Part shown: one piece after another, positions 34,701 to 44,692 of the stretch
Layout: every line of letters starts with the position of its first letter
Position numbering within the stretch: position 1 is the first letter of the stretch
NCBI RefSeq assembly: GCF_000315625.1
Contig: NW_005434438.1
Location: 5,100-53,890, forward strand
Direction: 5' to 3'
Origin: Guillardia theta CCMP2712
Taxonomy: Eukaryota; Cryptophyceae; Pyrenomonadales; Geminigeraceae
DNA length: 48,791 nt
The notes under the pieces: generated by a model
Databases searched by the model: none
What the model saw: the letters and a program-made list of their open reading frames with translations, nothing else
Told to the model about the DNA's origin: nothing
Made by a program: the position numbers and the translations under genes

Positions 34701-35493
34701 ATTTCGAACATCTTATCATGCCGACAAGGCCAAACTTATTCGATCAACCGCTGAGACTGTCTTTACGGAACGAGGATCTCGTGTAGAGTACAAGGTTGCT
34801 TTCCTTTTCTATGTAGATTTTCAGTCTGATGCATAGAAGGTGGGGACTATGATTGAGATTCCACGCGCTGCTCTTCTTGCTGGAGAGGTATCTCACCTTA
34901 CACTGAAATTTTGAATTCTAAATCTTCTTTCAGGTTGCAAAAGTTGCAGAATTCTTCTCCTTCGGAACCAATGATCTCACTCAAGTGTGGTGCCATCCAA
35001 GTCATCAATTTGAGCTGACTATGCAATAGATGACGTTTGGGTTCTCTCGTGATGACGTCGGAAGCTTCTTGCCGACGTATCTCGCCAACGGGATTCTTGT
35101 GTCAGATCCATTCCAGGCAAGCTCAATGCTTGGTAGTTTAGTTTTTATTTAGCTGAACCTATGTATAGGTGCTTGACAGAAAGGGTGTCGGCCAGCTTAT
35201 TAAGACGGCAATTGAAAACGGCCGTGCAACAAGAAAGGATCTCAAATGCGGGATCTGCGGAGAGCATGGTTTGTTCTAGCCGCTCTAATAGGGCTTGGGA
35301 ATTCATTTTCATTTGTGCAGGTGGAGAGCCGTCTAGCATTGAGTTTGTGTCAGGAGCTGGCATGGACTACGTGTCATGCTCGCCTTTCCGTGTTCCCATC
35401 GCCCGTTTGGCTGCGGCTCAGGTATTTTGTGATAGTGCCTGATCAATTATTCTTAATCCTTCACAGGCTGAGATCAAGAAGGGAAAGCACTGA
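31705..35493 (+). CDS. PPDK: Pyruvate, phosphate dikinase, leader-bearing
   Basis: Twenty-one exons give about 950 residues with phase closing at every junction, close to plant PPDK (about 947). Exon 1 is 31705-32964; the others are 27-216 nt. A signal peptide ([19 protein letters not shown]) leads to a basic spacer and VLHLRGG before the mature start (RVFHFGKEG), suggesting complex-plastid import. The N-terminal domain has [10 protein letters not shown] and [20 protein letters not shown]. The swivel domain has [16 protein letters not shown], with the phosphorylated His near residue 527 and, two residues before, the Thr used by the light-dependent regulatory protein in plants. The PEP-binding barrel has [11 protein letters not shown] and [19 protein letters not shown]. 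The enzyme interconverts pyruvate + ATP + phosphate and PEP + AMP + pyrophosphate. Introns 33765-33810, 34531-34575 and 35117-35168 have GC donors. The frame reading on past 32964 is intronic. Confidence 0.95.
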
Positions 35494-35615
35494 GACAATT
35501 TCAGCCTTTTTGACATTGTACAATGCTGCATGCCAGAAAGTTGTTGCATTCGTTCCTGTCTCACCTTCGTCTGAGCCTTCTACGTACAAGGAAATTAAAT
35601 CATTGAGTGCAACAA

Positions 35616-36405
35616 TCACAGCACCTGCCTCTCTCCTCCAAAAAAGAGCAGCCATGCCCACACTGACAGCCAGTGCATAACCACACTGGGCCACAGACAG
35701 CCTGAGAGAATAGCCTTCAGGGATAAATGATATGATCCGTCATGCCGATGCTGACCCGTCCAACAGTACAGAAATGCGCAGTAAGTCCCGAGAAGCGCTG
35801 AATAATTTGCGGTCAAGCATGAAGAGCAATCAGAGGGCTTCACTTGTCAGCAACAAGAAGCGACTGTCACTAAATGTCTCCGTATACCCGCCTTGCTTCA
35901 ACGCCTTCAATGAAGCTTACACATTACGTGATGTCTTATCACTTCACCTTCTCAAGCAGTATTCCGCAAAGAGGATGGGAAAGTACATAACCAACCAAGA
36001 CCAAAGCTTGGATAAAGAAATGTCTTAAAATAGAGTGTTCAGATGCACTCGGAAGAAGCAGAAATCGCCAGAAAAGCTGAATGAAAATAGTCAGCAGAGG
36101 AAGGAAACGCCAAGCAACCTCTTCAGCTAAGCTTGGAAATAGAAGAACTCTCGCTGAGACGGACAAGAGGCACCACAGAGCGTGAGCTTTACTGCCCTAG
36201 AATGCATCAAACACATCGCTGTTTCATGCTGCTGTCTTACCTGTAGACCATGAATTCTTTCTGGTTGCAAGAAGCCACTTGCTCTGCCACCTATCAGCAG
36301 GGTACCCCCCAGAACGAGGATCGTGACAAAGACGTGCAGAGGTTCAGGGCCATTGTCGCTTGCGATGCACGTCAAGCGATCCATGCTCATGTTAAGCAGC
36401 TGCAT
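35616..36405 (-). CDS. CPBP-family intramembrane protease, small
   Basis: Five exons (36405-36241, 36196-35948, 35904-35844, 35797-35756, 35701-35616) give about 200 residues, phases closing. The start ATG has an in-frame stop three codons upstream. Several hydrophobic segments carry the CPBP (CAAX protease and bacteriocin-processing) motifs: SLAEEVAWRF (EExxxR), VGYVLSH, and GGCLWPSVVMHWLSVW near the C-terminus. Cyanobacteria and plastid-bearing eukaryotes have similar short CPBP proteins; bacterial members act as glutamic proteases or membrane chaperones. No cleavable leader is evident, though the first 15 residues are polar. It converges on PPDK with 122 bp between stop codons and diverges from the second CPBP gene. 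Confidence 0.8.
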
Positions 36406-36456
36406 GCAGCATCATCCCCTCTTTCCAGACCTCGTGGGAGACCTGCTTGCACAAAA

Positions 36457-36578
36457 ATTTCCAGGAAGAGAAGGTCTTCAGAGGATAGGAGAGGATGAAG
36501 GAGGGGAAATAATCAGCGAAGATTTCCAGGAAGAGAAGATCTTCAGAGGACAGGAAGGAGGGGAAATAATCAGCGAAG
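36457..36578. repeat. Two-copy tandem duplication, 65 and 57 bp
   Basis: Positions 36457-36521 and 36522-36578 both begin ATTTCCAGGAAGAGAAG and end GGGGAAATAATCAGCGAAG; the first copy has an extra eight bases. The duplication lies just upstream of the minus-strand CPBP start codon. Confidence 0.85.
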
Positions 36579-37315
36579 AGAGGGACAGGCCTGCGCTATA
36601 GGCAGAGAGGGGAGGCGAGGGGAAGCTGACGGGAGGCAAAACATGAGCGAGTTTGTCGGAGAATCGGAAAAAGTCGAGGCAGGGAAACTCGGGACTATGC
36701 GGGAGGCCGATCAAAGGACGCACTTGATGGGGGTAGGGGTGGTGTGATACCTGAAAAAAGGGTGGGTAGAAAACAGGGAAAAAGAGGGTGGGACATAAGT
36801 GATAACGACCGTAACGAAAGCGAGCGCGGCATGAGAGGAGGGATGCGAGCCTTGGCGCTGGTGGCAGCGAGCGCTGCTCCGCTCGCGCAGGTGAAGTGAA
36901 AATGATAGAAGAAGTGGAGGATGAGGCGATGAGAACATGTTGCTGCACTTTCATGCTGTCACCTGCCTCTTTCCTCCTCCGTCTCCCTCAGTCCCCTGGT
37001 AGATAAACATAAAGGTCACTGGAGATCCGCTACCCCTGTTGTCGTCTCGTGCGTTGGATCTTGGCAATGTTCACAATCGACATTGACTGTAGTTCACATG
37101 ATCCTCACGCCCCTGTGCATACATGCTGTCATAAGAACCTGACGATCGGCTGTGGGAGTGATGCCTTCTCCCGAGCGTCTCTTTCTCCTCCTTGATGTGC
37201 AAGATCTGATTTCCAACCCTTCAGGCATTTCTCAGCTCTCCCTTTAGTCCTTCCAGGCAACAGCTGCTCCACCCTACAGGCCTCTGTCCGACTTCCACGT
37301 CGATTTCAGGGCTGC
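36579..37315. other. Divergent intergenic region between two CPBP genes
   Basis: Purine-rich left half, then mixed sequence. It must contain the 5' regions of both CPBP genes. A possible 5' exon for the plus-strand gene around 37160-37300 cannot be supported. Confidence 0.45.
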
Positions 37316-39591
37316 ATGCTCCGTCAGTTGCTCGCAGCCTTCACCCTGGCCGTGAGTTTCTGCTTCCTCGCTCCCGTCACCCTCCTCCCTGACATCTCTG
37401 CTGTTAGATCACCATCCTGACCGTCTTCAATCTCACTTTCTGCGATGTGGCGCCCAGAGGAGCAAGCCGCTCACCACGACGTCAAGTGGCGCTGCCGGAG
37501 AGGGAGAGTTTGGTATGAGCAAGGCGGATCAGGCAGGAAGGGAGCTAGAGGAAGGATCTCGACCAGAGTGGCTTCCGGCGTTTGTTCCGCTGTGGGTGAC
37601 AAAGAAGTTGCATCCTCTAGTCCAGTTTGCCATCATGCTCGCTTGGTTGTTATGCGTCGTTAATTTATGTGAAGCTGAATCGCTGGGCAGTTACGCTTTC
37701 CATCTGCTCTATCTCTCCAAAAATTCGTGGAATTTCCCTGAGCAGGTACAAGGAAGTAGGGGGAGGGGGAAGGAGGGTTGGTAGGGGAAGCAAGCGCGCT
37801 GACTTGAGCCCGTGCAGTTGATCCCGAACAGCAAGGGAGCCTTTCAAAGCATCGGGCTCGATTCCATCGCAGGGCTGGTGGTTGTGGCAGGTGAGACTTG
37901 AAATGGATCACCTTGGAATGGAGAGACATTAAGGAGAATGATGTGATGACGTCAGGTGTCCTCGTTTGCCGCAAGCTAGCAGGAGTCAGCGTGATCCCTC
38001 CTCTCCTCCAGAGCTCAAACCCGCCATGGAGAATCCCAAGGTTCGAATGGCGGAAGGCCTGACGTTCCTGTCTCTGACATTCGCCGAAGAGAGGCAAAGA
38101 AAATCTTGGGAGGAACGACAGCCTACCTCTTGCTTGCTTACATTGCATCGGGGTAGGTCAGCGAGGAAGGAACAAAGAATCTGACACCTGATCAGCTATG
38201 GAGCGGTCTTTTGCGAACAAGTGCTTCTCCTTCTCTCAGTCTACAACGTCCCGCTCACTATCCCGACGATGAGGGCCTGGAAGGCAAGCCGTTGCTTGGC
38301 ATGCCTAAGGCTGACTGCGTGCAGGTACTGCTGGGGCATCTCATGTGGGTGTACATGGGCATACGGATCCTCGGCACGAAGCACAAGCCCTTCTTTCCTC
38401 CTCAAGGGACTTGGCTGAGGTCTTGATGTCTTGTGCTCTCATCGTTATGCCTAACGCTTGTGATCAAGGTGGAGAACAAACAGCAACTGGGTCTGGTGAG
38501 AATGGAGGGATAAAGCTGAGCCATTAGGAGAGGAGGGACAGAGCTTTCAGAACGAGCAAACTGAGATCAAGAAACCTGCAGTGCAAGGAAGTTTGTTTGA
38601 CTGAAGTTGCAGGTGGGTGGTAGGAAGCTACTTCGTGTCTGCTCTTCTGTTCAACATCGCAGATCTCATCAACCAGTTCATCCTTCCTTCGACCATCTTT
38701 GATGAGGTTGAGCGATGGGAGCAGGGCGACTTGAGTAACGATAGAACAGGAGAGCGTCGTCTCGAAGCTCGTCAATCCTGAGAACAAGGATCTTCTGGTA
38801 TTCTCCTTCTTCCTCTCTTCCTCTCGTTTTCGTCCTCTTGTTGCCCTTGCTGCTGCATTCCGTTTCCTTCATCACCTATGCTCTCTTTGGCTTCGTCTGC
38901 TTTCCTCTCCTCCTTTCCGTTCTATCCTTCTTTCCCTTCTGTCCTCCTTTCCCTTCTATCATCCTTTCCCTTCTGTCCTTCTATCTTCTCTGTCTTCCCT
39001 GCTCGTCTTGACTTCTGCCGAATAGGCCATGGCAATTGGAGCTGTTGGGCCCTGCATATCAGCTCCCATCTTCGAGGAGGTTCTCTATCGCGGGTGATAC
39101 GTTAGCGTCTTGCCTGTCCGCTGCCTCACTCTACATCAGGTTTCTCCTCCCGGCTCTCGCCGCCATGATGCCTCTACAATGGGCCATCCCCACGAGCTCG
39201 GTGAAGCCCCCGCCATAGCAACGGTGGGTTCTAATTTCTTCCCAGATCCTCTTTGCAGTTCATCACCTCAACATCGGAGGGATTCTTCCCTTGTCCGTGC
39301 TCGGTGAGTAACACTGAAAGGGAGCGAGCATAAGAGGGGTTGAAGAAGGTGACAATCAAACAGGTCTAGCATGGGCAATCATCTACACGCAGTCAAGAAA
39401 TTTGCTGGTACTTCCATACTCGTCCTTCCTCCATCCTCGTTCAGCTACAGCTCACTATCATTCTTCCACATGCCTCCTCATAGTTTTCCTCTTGATAACT
39501 TTTGCAGGTCACCATCCTCATCCATGCTCTGTGGAACTCGCGAGTGTTTCTTGGCTCATTCAACTCTCTATGTATACCTTTACCGTTCTGA
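37316..39591 (+). CDS. CPBP-family intramembrane protease, plant plastid type
   Basis: The proposed start MLRQLLAAFTLA may be a signal peptide; the first two junctions (37351 to about 37455) and the chain around 37956-38100 are not fully resolved. Clear exons follow: a membrane segment LVQFAIMLAWLLCVVNL; ILGGTTAYLLLAYIASG; YFVSALLFNIADLINQFILP; GAVGPCISAPIFEEVLYRG with the EExxxR motif; ILFAVHHLNIGG with FxxxH; and VTILIHALWNSRVFLGS with HxxxN. The order and wording match the plant CPBP proteins located in plastids. The stop is 39589-39591. CPBP members are glutamic-type membrane proteases or protease-like scaffolds; the substrate is unknown. The leader implies plastid or ER routing. Confidence 0.8.
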
Positions 39592-40084
39592 TGAATTATC
39601 GTCTTCTCCTCGGGCCTGTCCGCAGTTCCTTGCCGCTTAGTTTGATTGGCATTTTGCTGCCATTGTGGTCGACACTTGTAGAATATGCTTCAGCTGCATA
39701 GCAAGCAACTGAATAGCAAGAACACATTCAATGATTGCTCGCTTTCTTGTCCGCTGCGCCTCAAGAAGCTGAGGCGGGCAGGGCAAGACAATCGGAAGTT
39801 CTCATAGGTACAAAACGATGAGAGAGCGGAGCAGCAATGGCGCGGAGGGGAGGGAGGAAGTGAGAGAAGGAGACGAAGGGCTGGCATGAAGGAATTTGAG
39901 TTGAGTTGACCATGAGAATCTGTGAGAGGTTGTTCCAGGTAGAAGAACAAAGTATGAGGGGTGCAGGGTGATGGGAACATATTGCTGCAACAAAACGTGG
40001 ATGCAGCAACAACTCAGTACATGTGAAAATGATGCGCCATATCACATCTGATTGATTGCAGGGTATCATTATCCCCTATCAGCC
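39592..40084. other. Intergenic, nothing recognised
   Basis: No supported gene. A purine-rich stretch at 39820-39890 resembles composition upstream of the CPBP genes. GGGAACATATTGCTGC (39971-39986) resembles a stretch at 36929-36945, possibly a diverged repeat. Confidence 0.4.
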
Positions 40085-40627
40085 ATGGTTCCAAGAATTT
40101 CCTCCATCTCACACGTCGCTATCGCTGTATGCGTTATCATCATTTTACGTTCCTCCCATTCTGTTGACACAATATTCAAGAACCGAAAATTCTCGATCAG
40201 GCTGCACGATTGGCCAGATCTGTGGATCCGAAAGAAGCGTTGTTGGAACGACATGGACGAGGACACGCGAAGGCAATGGAAGGTGCACTCAGTGTGATGG
40301 ATACTCGCGATCCCATTTGCCATGCAGACTTTGGGTTGGGACGAGAAGAACTGGAAGACCGGAACGGGAGTGCAGACCAGAGAGAAGCGCTGGGACGGTG
40401 AATTGTTGTGCATGTAAGACAAGAGTGAGTGTCATGAGAGGATGTGCAGAGCTCAACTGCTCTGAGCTGAAGGCGGCCAAGGCATTAGGTTACGACCGCA
40501 AGGTGCGTTGAGCTGCTAGCAAACTTCGTTGAGAGTTTTGTAGTTGTGGGAGACGGAAGATCAAACCATCAGAGCTGATCACATCCCTCGCATTCCCGTG
40601 CGTCCATGGGAGTATACGGCATGGTAA
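40085..40627 (+). CDS. Small secretory-type protein with LGW/LGY motifs
   Basis: Four exons (40085-40282, 40328-40397, 40450-40502, 40544-40627) give 134 residues with phases closing. An N-terminal hydrophobic segment (HVAIAVCVIIILRSSHSV) is a likely signal peptide or anchor. The rest is tryptophan-rich: WNDMDEDTRRQWKTLGWDEKNW and later RWDELNCSELKAAKALGYDRKLW, two related motifs of the form W...L...LG(W/Y)D.K.W, each about 20 residues, the second formed only after splicing. The end is IPRIPVRPWEYTAW. Similar W-x-LG-Y patterns occur in uncharacterised proteins of algae with complex plastids as far as I recall; no function is known to me. The spliced motif repetition is good evidence that the gene is real. 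Confidence 0.65.
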
Positions 40628-40801
40628 AACACAACATCACAGCCGCTTAGGGATTTTAAGGTGTAGATAATGTAGAGCTAATTACAAGAAGTGGAAAGGC
40701 TATCTTTCTGGCTATCCTTTCAAAAATGGCAAGTTTCAACTAATTTGAAGAGAATCAAAACGCAACAGAACAGGCCAGGTATTGAAAATCAATGACCCAT
40801 T

Positions 40802-41722
40802 CTACAAGAAACGCGAGTGTTGCTTATTTCTATCAAGTCGTTCAAGTTCGGCAAGAACCTCTCGATGCTTCCTGCGTATCTTCGATGCCTGTAGGATGGA
40901 CATGATTGGAATTCAGATATGACAGGAAGACTCACAGGAACAAGTTGCTTCACATGCTGTTCAGCTTCTTGTAAAGTCAGACCTTTGGACACCATGAGAT
41001 ACCCCTTGAGATGTTTCAGGTCAGGTAGAGGAACCGCACTGTCAGTTGGAATCATCCCACCACGCATAGCATGACACATCGCACACGGCCTAGGCGACAA
41101 TGCACATAGATGCTGCCCCCTCGCATCTGAATGATCGAGCTGAGGAATGTGTAAAGCCAAGTAACATTCGTGTGACAAGCAGAACAAGCATACTTGATGA
41201 ATTTGATACCGTTGACAAGCTGCAGCAAAGTCAACGGATCGCCCTCGCGCACGTTGATCTCGAGGTGACGAAACCTGAGCGATAAAAAGAGATTGAGACT
41301 ATGGAATAAACACAGCACATCGAAGTCACCCCAAAGCTTTGATTGCATCGGGAGGTACGATGTGCTCATGCTGCAGCATAGTGAGATATCTTGTACAGCC
41401 AAACCTGATTCTCGACCGGCAGAACAACGCTTAGAACTGCAACAACATTTTCGTTCCGAAGCAAGCCCAATTCCTTCACCTGGATGAAAAACCTATAAAA
41501 ACAAGATCGGTTAAAAGAGTTTCTTACTGAAAATAATTTTCGTCCGATGTACAGTTTTCTACATAATTGGTAAAACCATTGTTGTTGGCCGGCCTTGTGC
41601 AATGCATTCAAGGGTCTCTCTACTTGGATTCCCGACTCCTCTGGCTTCATTGAACTCGTCGTACATTTCTGGTTTTCGGGATGTTTATGCCCAATCTTGC
41701 TTTGAGCGCCTGCCATGTCCAT
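40802..41722 (-). CDS. Uncharacterised protein with CxxCH motif
   Basis: Six exons (41722-41528, 41479-41405, 41370-41330, 41274-41194, 41089-40936, 40888-40802) give about 210 residues, all phases closing. The sequence includes ENVVAVLSVVLP, HIVPPDAIKALG, REGDPLTLLQLVNG, a single PCAMCHAMRGGM, KGLTLQEAEQHVKQL and a basic, helical C-terminus ending SRFL. I do not recognise the family. The CxxCH could bind zinc or, less likely, covalent haem; a second CxxCH (CSACH) can be read at about 41180 but falls inside the proposed intron 41193-41090. No leader is obvious at the chosen ATG, and an upstream exon cannot be excluded. Confidence 0.6.
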
Positions 41723-43200
41723 CTTGTTAAAAACGAAATGAATTTACGGTGAGTGACCTTGTGTAACCTTGTAAATTGGTAGTCTGCTCCATGACGATTT
41801 GGAAAGTTGTGAATCAATGAGGATCCCATCGGTCAAGGAAGATGATCTACATCTTGATTTCTTATCCGGGATTCCCGTTTCTAGGTTTAAGGCAGAAATT
41901 ATCATTCTAATTTCGTCCTGGAGTGGAATGTAGATACGTTGCACAATCATTGAAGTAGAACCCTCCCCGTCCGTTCATCAATTCACCAAAGGCATATTCA
42001 AAACGAATTTGACACAATTTTCGTCGTTATCTTATGATCGACACAAATATGTAACACATCTTGCTCTTGTTTCAGTCTGGGTCGAGTTTCTTGGGGCAAA
42101 GTCGCAGGTACCACGAAGTTTGTTAGTTAGAGGTGAGCCGGACAGTTCTTGAAGATTTTCAATGATTGAATCAAGGAATCATGAGCGCCGGTAAGACGGA
42201 GGATCAAGAAGTGTGCATGATACAAGATATCAGACGCGCGAGTAGTCGCTCCTCCCACACATTGAAGCGCGTCTCGCACATTTCAGACAGCCCGACACTT
42301 TCTCATGACTAGGGTGGGGTAGTTGTGTGAATTTGCCCTACCAACCACTGGATAAGCTAGAGCAAGGTAGGGGTCCATTGCCGGTTTACCAGGGTGGGGT
42401 CTATTCTGAGGGGACTGGTAGGATGTCGGCTACCATGTTCATTTCATATAATCCTTTTAGAGCCGAGGTGTAGTATGTTTTATAATTTTGTAACAAGTGG
42501 GATCGTTTGCTGTACAATGTTTATATCCACCATCGTAGGATTGTTGATGGATTGTGATTTATAAAGGGGTCTGCTCTCATAGACAGTTAAAAGCATTTTT
42601 GATGAAATTTGACCCACCTCGGGACTAACATTATATTTATCGGTACAAACTATTTTAGTTGCCAACCGGGTGACAACTGACGATGATTCTGCTAGTAAGA
42701 GTGTGGGGTGGGGTCATGGAGGCCAACGATGGGTAGGGTGAACGTAAATTGTCAGGGGCCTATGAAATTCAAGGTTGGCGAGTCTCATATGACGATGCAG
42801 GATCATTTCATTTCCTTCTCTGAAGCTTGCCTTATATAGACAAGGAAAATATAGCCCTTTTGCTTTGCCTCATTCACAGCTCCCAATCTCTGCACGTGAT
42901 CCCGCCAGCTTTAGAATATCACCATCGTTCTGAAAATGGAAAAATCCTTCTAGGGTTGCTATGAGGCGGTAAGGGGTGGGGGTGGGGTGTGTGACAGTCA
43001 TCTGGGGCATTATATGGGAGCGAAGCCTCCATTGATGGCCCAGCACACTTCGCAATATCATGACTCGAAATATCATTGAAAGAATTCAAATCTCCTCATT
43101 GGGCCCTTAAAAAAGTTGAGGGCTCAATTTGAACTTAGAGAAGTAGTATTGAACTCTTCGGTGCCATGTCCTAAAGCATCGAGCATCTGGAGTACCGAGA
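41723..43200. other. Intergenic, AT-rich with G-rich tracts
   Basis: No gene supported. Short G-rich runs of the GGGGTGGGG type occur at about 42311, 42391, 42706 and 42970-42990. CTATATAAGACAAGG-like TATA sequence is not clearly attached to a gene. Confidence 0.5.
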
Positions 43201-43239
43201 GTCCAGCCAAAAAATCTCTTTTCAGGCCCCCGATCGCGT

Positions 43240-43375
43240 CCTCGGCAACCCGGTCAGGCCCCTACAGGCCTGTACTAATAACTCGTGTGAGGCCAGGGCG
43301 GCCAGATAGCTTTCCGGGCCGGGCCGGTCCTGCACTCTGCCGTAGTCATCCACTAACGATTTCAAAAAAACAAGG
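43240..43375. repeat. GC-rich dispersed repeat, short copy 5
   Basis: A small GC-rich patch with GGCCGGGCCGGTCC and CCCGGTCAGGCCCC directly upstream of a start codon at 43381. The composition resembles the other copies, but none of the three shared signature motifs is present, so membership in the family is tentative. Confidence 0.35.
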
Positions 43376-43380
43376 CTAGC

Positions 43381-44590
43381 ATGGCGAAGAAGAAGAAAGG
43401 ACAACAAGAAGGTAAGAGGCCTTATGGACTGTAGGAGTGAAGCTAAGAGACTGTGAAAAGAAAGAAAGAAGAGCGATGAAACTGAACAGCAATGAAATCA
43501 AAGGAATACTCATCTCCCAACTCAGTAAGAGACCATGATCCTGGGATGGTGAGGATAGTAGTGTACCACTAACAATTATCCGACCAAAATAGAAGAATTT
43601 GACCCGGTCAGCGCAAGAAACAGAAGCAAAATTAGAGTTGTAATGGTCTGATGAGACCAAAGGTACAATCCTTAGAGTTACAAGGACCTGATTCGTGAAT
43701 TAGAAATAAGCTGAATATTGAGATCTTGAGATGAGAAGATCATGGGCAGAACTAGTGTTAAGCATCAAAGCTAGTAAGTTCGATAAGATATGTAGTAAAT
43801 TGAATCTAGAAGTTTGTGTATCTTGTACGTGATAGAGCTTTGTTTGTTTACATTTACTCTGCGTGGTTGTAGCTGCCGCGCCAACCAATCCTCCGAAGCA
43901 GGAGGAGGCACCAGTGAAGGATGAAGAAAGTTCACAAGCAAACCAAGAAAATCAAGAAAAGGAAGTCCTAGACAAAGAAAACAGCTCCCCTGCTGCTACT
44001 ACTCCTGTGCGTTGTGATTATGATCCAGTTTGTATGATCCAGTTTTTGATTTTCACTCAATCAGCTCGATACATTTGACCCTTCTGCGAGCAAGGTTGGC
44101 AGTTTGAATCTTGCTTTCTCTCTTCGTATTAACAACTGGCGATGAAGGGGTTGGAAGATAAGCTGATGAAGCTCAAAGGTCAACTTCAAGATCTCAGAGA
44201 GTCAATCAAGGTTGGTCTCAGTGAAACTTGTTGTCTCGTATTGTCGTGTAAGGTTTTATCTTGTCTCCTCTCCTCTCCTCTCCTCTCCTCTCCTCTCCTC
44301 TCCTCTCCTCTCGTCTGGTCTCGGCCGTTGACGCTATGTTCGTGATAAGCGTTTAAAATTACACACTACACTTTTTCATTTGGATCAAAACGAAAATTGA
44401 TGAAAATTCAAGAATGGATCCTGCTTTGTGCAAGCAAATTAATTTCATGACAATATTTTGCTGTAGGGGTTTGAGCAAGACTTCGATCGCCGTCTTGACG
44501 AGTAAATATGCACAATGATATTTTCTGAATTTTTCGCTTACATCTCGTGTTAGATGCTTGGCGGAAATTCTGGGAGGGCAGGAGAAGTGA
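43381..44590 (+). CDS. Small charged coiled-coil protein, six exons
   Basis: Exons 43381-43411, 43873-44006, 44065-44094, 44148-44210, 44467-44501 and 44554-44590 give 109 residues, phases closing. It begins MAKKKKGQQE, continues with a Glu/Gln/Asn/Pro-rich disordered segment and LDTFDPSASK, and ends with an amphipathic coiled coil (LEDKLMKLKGQLQDL and FEQDFDRRLDECLAEILGG). No family is recognised; size and layout fit a small cytoskeletal or complex subunit. It converges on the androglobin-like gene with 102 bp between stop codons. Intron 1 is unusually long for this window (461 bp). Confidence 0.6.
44264..44312. repeat. TCTCC microsatellite in an intron
   Basis: About nine perfect TCTCC pentamers inside intron 4 (44211-44466) of the small coiled-coil gene. 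Confidence 0.9.
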
Positions 44591-44692
44591 GAGAGATTAA
44601 GCTCCGGGCATGATGCTTTACTTTCCGAGAATAAACTCAATAGATTCTACTTCACTGAACTTCTCTGTGGGTGTAGCTGTGTTGCAGCTGCT

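Noticed and set aside
36250-36600. Plus-strand open frames over the small CPBP gene
   Set aside because: They are antisense to exons whose motifs and phases are clear; no independent signal.
41090-41193. Second CxxCH motif suggesting a multihaem cytochrome
   Set aside because: Keeping it requires reading through a good GTATGC donor and breaks phase with the following conserved-looking exon.
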